Shown here: in pieces, positions 61,402-64,000 of the stretch | Numbering within the stretch: the stretch's first letter is position 1 | How the letters are laid out: each line of letters starts with the position of its first letter | Assembly: GCA_014237855.1 (NCBI GenBank) | Contig: JABACD010000012.1 | Span: 106,151 to 170,150, forward strand | Direction of reading: 5' to 3' | DNA from: Planctomycetota bacterium | GTDB lineage: Bacteria > Planctomycetota > UBA1135 > GCA-002686595 | Length of the DNA stretch: 64,000 bases | Translations under genes and position numbers: made by a program | Notes under the pieces: model-generated | Told to the model about the DNA's origin: nothing | Seen by the model: the letters and a program-made list of their open reading frames with translations, nothing else | Database searches by the model: none

Positions 61402-63239
61402 TGGCGGCCACTCGGCGCCCCTGGTGGGTTCTCTACGGTCTGGGCGTGCTCCTCACGCTGCTGGCATTGGGTTGGGTGAGCACCACGGTGTTGGAGCTCG
61501 GAGAGGCCGAGCGCAAGGCTCAGGTGGACCGTCGTCGGCAGCATGACCTGCGCCTGGCGCTCTGGCGCATGGACTCCTGGTTAGGGCCTCAGCTGACAGC
61601 CGAGGTTGCTCGATTGCCGGGAGAGTACCAGGCCTACATGCCTCAGCCCGTGGCCTACACGACCGTGCTCAACCAGATCGAGCCGGGGGAGGTCCTGGTT
61701 CCCTCACCCTTGCTGACCTTCGAATCTCCGATCATCCGGCTGCACTTCGAGGTGGACTCAGAGGGGAGCTGGAGCTCTCCACAGATCCCGGCCGGCAACA
61801 GCCTCGACCTTGCTGAGGCCAGTGGATGCATCGAACCATTGGGCTTTGCTCGCCGTGGAAGGGCCCTCGAGGGACTACGGAGCACGATCAGCTACGCCGA
61901 ACTGATCGAACGCCTCGGGGGTGCCGAGGAGAACTTCGGTCAGCTCTTTGAATCGGACTCCTCCGAGTCCTGGATAGCGCAGACAGACTCGCGAGCCAAG
62001 AGCCCTCTCCTGGCAAACCAGGAGAGCATCCGGGAGCGAGGGTGGCGTGCCAAGCTCGTCCAGCAGTATCAGATCCCGGTGGAGCTTGATGGCCTTCTGG
62101 TAGGGAAGGAACGTGGCGGGGATGTGGTGACCAAGGCCTCTCCCGCAATGAGCTCTTCACCACTTGTACCGTTGTGGATCGACGTCCCAGGAAGAGAGCC
62201 CTTGCTGTGCTTTGCCCGGCGAGTTCTGACGGAGCGAGGGTGGGTCGTGCAGGGATTCGAGGCAGATTGGCCGCGCCTACGATCCGGATTGATTGCCCTG
62301 GTGAAAGACTTGCTGCCAGAGGCGACGGTGCTTCCGCAGCTCGAGGGTGATCCACGAGCTGATGAAGAGGGGCGTCTCCTGGCGACGATGCCTGCCATGC
62401 TCCATGGTGGAGAGCTTCCCGTTGCGGCCAACTCGACATGGACCCCTGCGGAGAAGACCTTGCTCTTCGGGTGGCTGGTCGCACTCTCTGCACTGGGTGT
62501 GGTTGGTCTCAGCTTGCGCTCGAGTATCCGGTATGGAGAACAGCGCAGTCGCTTTGCGGGTGCTGTGACACACGAGCTGCGCACTCCGCTGACTACCTTC
62601 CGGCTCTACTCCGACATGCTCTCCACCGGATTGGTTCCGGATGCTCAGCGTCAGGAGTATCTAGAGACACTCAAGCTTGAGTCCGATCGCCTGATGATTC
62701 TCGTAGAGAACGTGCTCAGCTACGCTCGCCTGGAGCGTGGGCGAGCGGCACTTCAGCGGGGAGCTACGACTCATGCTGAACTACTTGACCGGGCAGTTCC
62801 CGCTCTCGAGCGGCGGCTGGAGGAGGTTGGCATGCGCTTGAAGATCACGGGAGACCCGGCCGAGGACGTGGAACTGGCCACTGACCCCGACGCCGTGGCA
62901 CAGATCCTGCTCAATCTGGTCGACAACGCCTGCAAGTACGGCCGCGCGAAGGGTGTAGAGGAAGTGGAGATCGAGGTCTCCCGAGGGACAGGTTGCCTGG
63001 AATACAGGGTCCGTGACCAGGGGGGCGGGATTCCACCTGGGGCCAGGCGAGCGATATTTGAGGCCTTCGAGCGCGGTGGTTCTGGGATCTCGGAACACAA
63101 CCCCGGAGTGGGGTTGGGGCTCTCTATCTCCCGTGGTCTTGCTCGAGATCTGGGGGGAGATCTCACGCTTGAGGCGGGATCAGGGGGGCCTGGGGCCTGT
63201 TTTTGCCTTTGGCTGCCACTGGGCCCTGGCCGGGCTTGA
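61401..63239 (+). CDS. Membrane sensor histidine kinase
   Basis: 612 residues. Membrane helix about 5-28, a large periplasmic sensor region (about 30-340) and a second membrane helix (LLFGWLVALSALGVVGLSL, about 350-370). The cytoplasmic part has the phospho-acceptor His391 in GAVTHELRTPLTTFRLYS and the ATP-binding domain with ILLNLVDNACKYG (N-box), GGGIPPGA (G1) and GVGLGLSISRGLA (G2). No HAMP domain is obvious between the second membrane helix and the H-box. The sensor part is unusually large and matches no domain I know, so the stimulus is unknown. Confidence 0.93.
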   Translation: MAATRRPWWVLYGLGVLLTLLALGWVSTTVLELGEAERKAQVDRRRQHDLRLALWRMDSWLGPQLTAEVARLPGEYQAYMPQPVAYTTVLNQIEPGEVLVPSPLLTFESPIIRLHFEVDSEGSWSSPQIPAGNSLDLAEASGCIEPLGFARRGRALEGLRSTISYAELIERLGGAEENFGQLFESDSSESWIAQTDSRAKSPLLANQESIRERGWRAKLVQQYQIPVELDGLLVGKERGGDVVTKASPAMSSSPLVPLWIDVPGREPLLCFARRVLTERGWVVQGFEADWPRLRSGLIALVKDLLPEATVLPQLEGDPRADEEGRLLATMPAMLHGGELPVAANSTWTPAEKTLLFGWLVALSALGVVGLSLRSSIRYGEQRSRFAGAVTHELRTPLTTFRLYSDMLSTGLVPDAQRQEYLETLKLESDRLMILVENVLSYARLERGRAALQRGATTHAELLDRAVPALERRLEEVGMRLKITGDPAEDVELATDPDAVAQILLNLVDNACKYGRAKGVEEVEIEVSRGTGCLEYRVRDQGGGIPPGARRAIFEAFERGGSGISEHNPGVGLGLSISRGLARDLGGDLTLEAGSGGPGACFCLWLPLGPGRA

Positions 63240-63701
63240 GCTCCTCATGGAGCCCCAGATGACCGTGGGAGGCGGAGGAAATGGTCCGGCGGTTGGGCGA
63301 TTTCTGCCCTTTTGTCGGCACGAATCTCAAGCGGGGGATAGGCTTCATTTCAACCAGAGCGAGTGGCTCCTTACGGATCCCCACTGTAGCCCCGGCAATT
63401 GGACCGATTTCTCCCCCAACATCTATTCTCTAGTCTGTTCAGCAGCATGTTGAGCGGCATGGGGGGCGTCAGAAAGAATGCCCAACTCGGTGGAACATCT
63501 ACCGGTCACTCACTCTCTTACGCTGGTGCCTCGCGCTGTGCGAAGCACGCTTCCGGTTCTTTTTTGTTCTTGCTTGTCTTGTCATCTGAGGCGCTTCGAG
63601 GGTGCCTGGACAGCTAGACAGATTTGACCGTCGGAGTTAGAACCACGTCTTCGGTTCTCTCCGAATTCCCGAGATTTCTTCAGTACTAGGAGATCACACA
63701 T
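63240..63701 (+). other. Gene-free stretch upstream of the final secreted protein
   Basis: About 460 bases without a supportable gene. The part at 63540-63600 is T-rich with C/G runs. Good candidates for promoter boxes are not clear. AGGAG at 63688-63692 is nine bases before the ATG at 63702 and gives it a proper ribosome-binding site. Confidence 0.45.
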
Positions 63702-64000
63702 ATGCTTCTTCGCTTCACTCTTAGCGCCGCTGGCGCGATGGTGTTGGCCAGTACCGCGGCTGCCCAAGTTCAGACAGGTACCATGCAACCCATCACCAGC
63801 CCGGTGAAGGACGCCGGCACCTATCACATGGCAACCGGTACCTGGACCCGTGACACAGGGGCAACCGCCCTCGTGGGTCCGAGCCAGCTGTACGACAACA
63901 CCTGCACGGTCGGTTACTACACCGGTCTTCCCGACGGATGCACCATGGCTGACTCGGGTCGTATCCCGAGCCAGGACGATGGCGGCCTCTTCGACTGCTA
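63702..64000 (+). CDS. Secreted protein of unknown function, 3' partial
   Basis: The frame opens with ATG 63702 (AGGAG nine bases upstream) and a signal peptide MLLRFTLSAAGAMVLASTAA with cleavage near AQVQTG. The next ~75 residues (TYHMATGTWTRD, TCTVGYYTGLPDGCTMADSGRIPSQDDG) are rich in Gly, Thr and Asp with three Cys so far. The window ends inside the gene, so no domain can be assigned. It probably belongs to the secreted-protein repertoire seen elsewhere in the window. Confidence 0.8.
   Translation, partial: MLLRFTLSAAGAMVLASTAAAQVQTGTMQPITSPVKDAGTYHMATGTWTRDTGATALVGPSQLYDNTCTVGYYTGLPDGCTMADSGRIPSQDDGGLFDC

Overview
The window is GC-rich, densely packed bacterial chromosome with no phage, insertion sequence, CRISPR or plasmid signature. 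kdsA and kdsB point to a Gram-negative envelope with Kdo. The many signal-peptide proteins with FG-GAP, VIT/VWA, Ig-like and FGE-like domains, a FliA-type sigma factor without flagellar genes, and the phoH/7TM-HD/ybeY block fit a Planctomycetota-like organism. That placement is inference from gene content and not a phylogeny.

Layout. 1-6100 (+): end of uppS, then cdsA, phoH, a 7TM-HD phosphohydrolase and ybeY with GTGA stop/start overlaps, then an orphan FliA/WhiG-type sigma factor. 6010-6974 is gene-free. 6975-12506: kdsA and a lipid kinase (-), an RmlD-like reductase and valS (+). 12564-19302 (-): HD-GYP response regulator, an FGE-fold secreted protein, and a long secreted FG-GAP/ASPIC-UnbV/TlpA/TPR protein whose frame is broken by a single UGA with a bacterial-SECIS-like hairpin after it. 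19396-25963: an RluA-type pseudouridine synthase (+), then the glycine cleavage operon gcvT-gcvH-gcvPA-gcvPB plus a lipoate/octanoate transferase (-), led by a promoter, a single-aptamer glycine riboswitch and a terminator. 25964-31468 (+): two secreted proteins, one a large Ig-like-repeat lipoprotein. 31650-36173 (+): five tightly coupled genes encoding TPR, roadblock and MglA-like GTPase proteins, the GTPase with a C-terminal membrane anchor. 36411-38125 (+): rpmB, a gene-free stretch, a lysine-repeat histone-like protein and an HU-family protein. 38243-41292 (-): metG and an EI24 membrane protein. 41515-43484 (+): a glutaryl-CoA-dehydrogenase-like enzyme and a small radical SAM protein. 43526-50289 (-): methyltransferase, DUF1844 protein, pyrG, kdsB, a lipoprotein and a GT-C glycosyltransferase. 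50554-56542: LysM protein (+), NtrC-type regulator (-), anmK (+), HEAT-repeat protein (+), tRNA-Thr(CGT). 56748-63239 (+): VIT-VWA and VWA proteins overlapping a response regulator and histidine kinase. 63702-end: start of a secreted protein.

The most interesting points are the UGA-interrupted FG-GAP/TlpA gene (candidate selenoprotein), the roadblock/GTPase operon with a membrane-anchored MglA-like protein, the riboswitch-controlled gcv operon, and the VWA/two-component operon. All calls come from reading the sequence; no database search was run.
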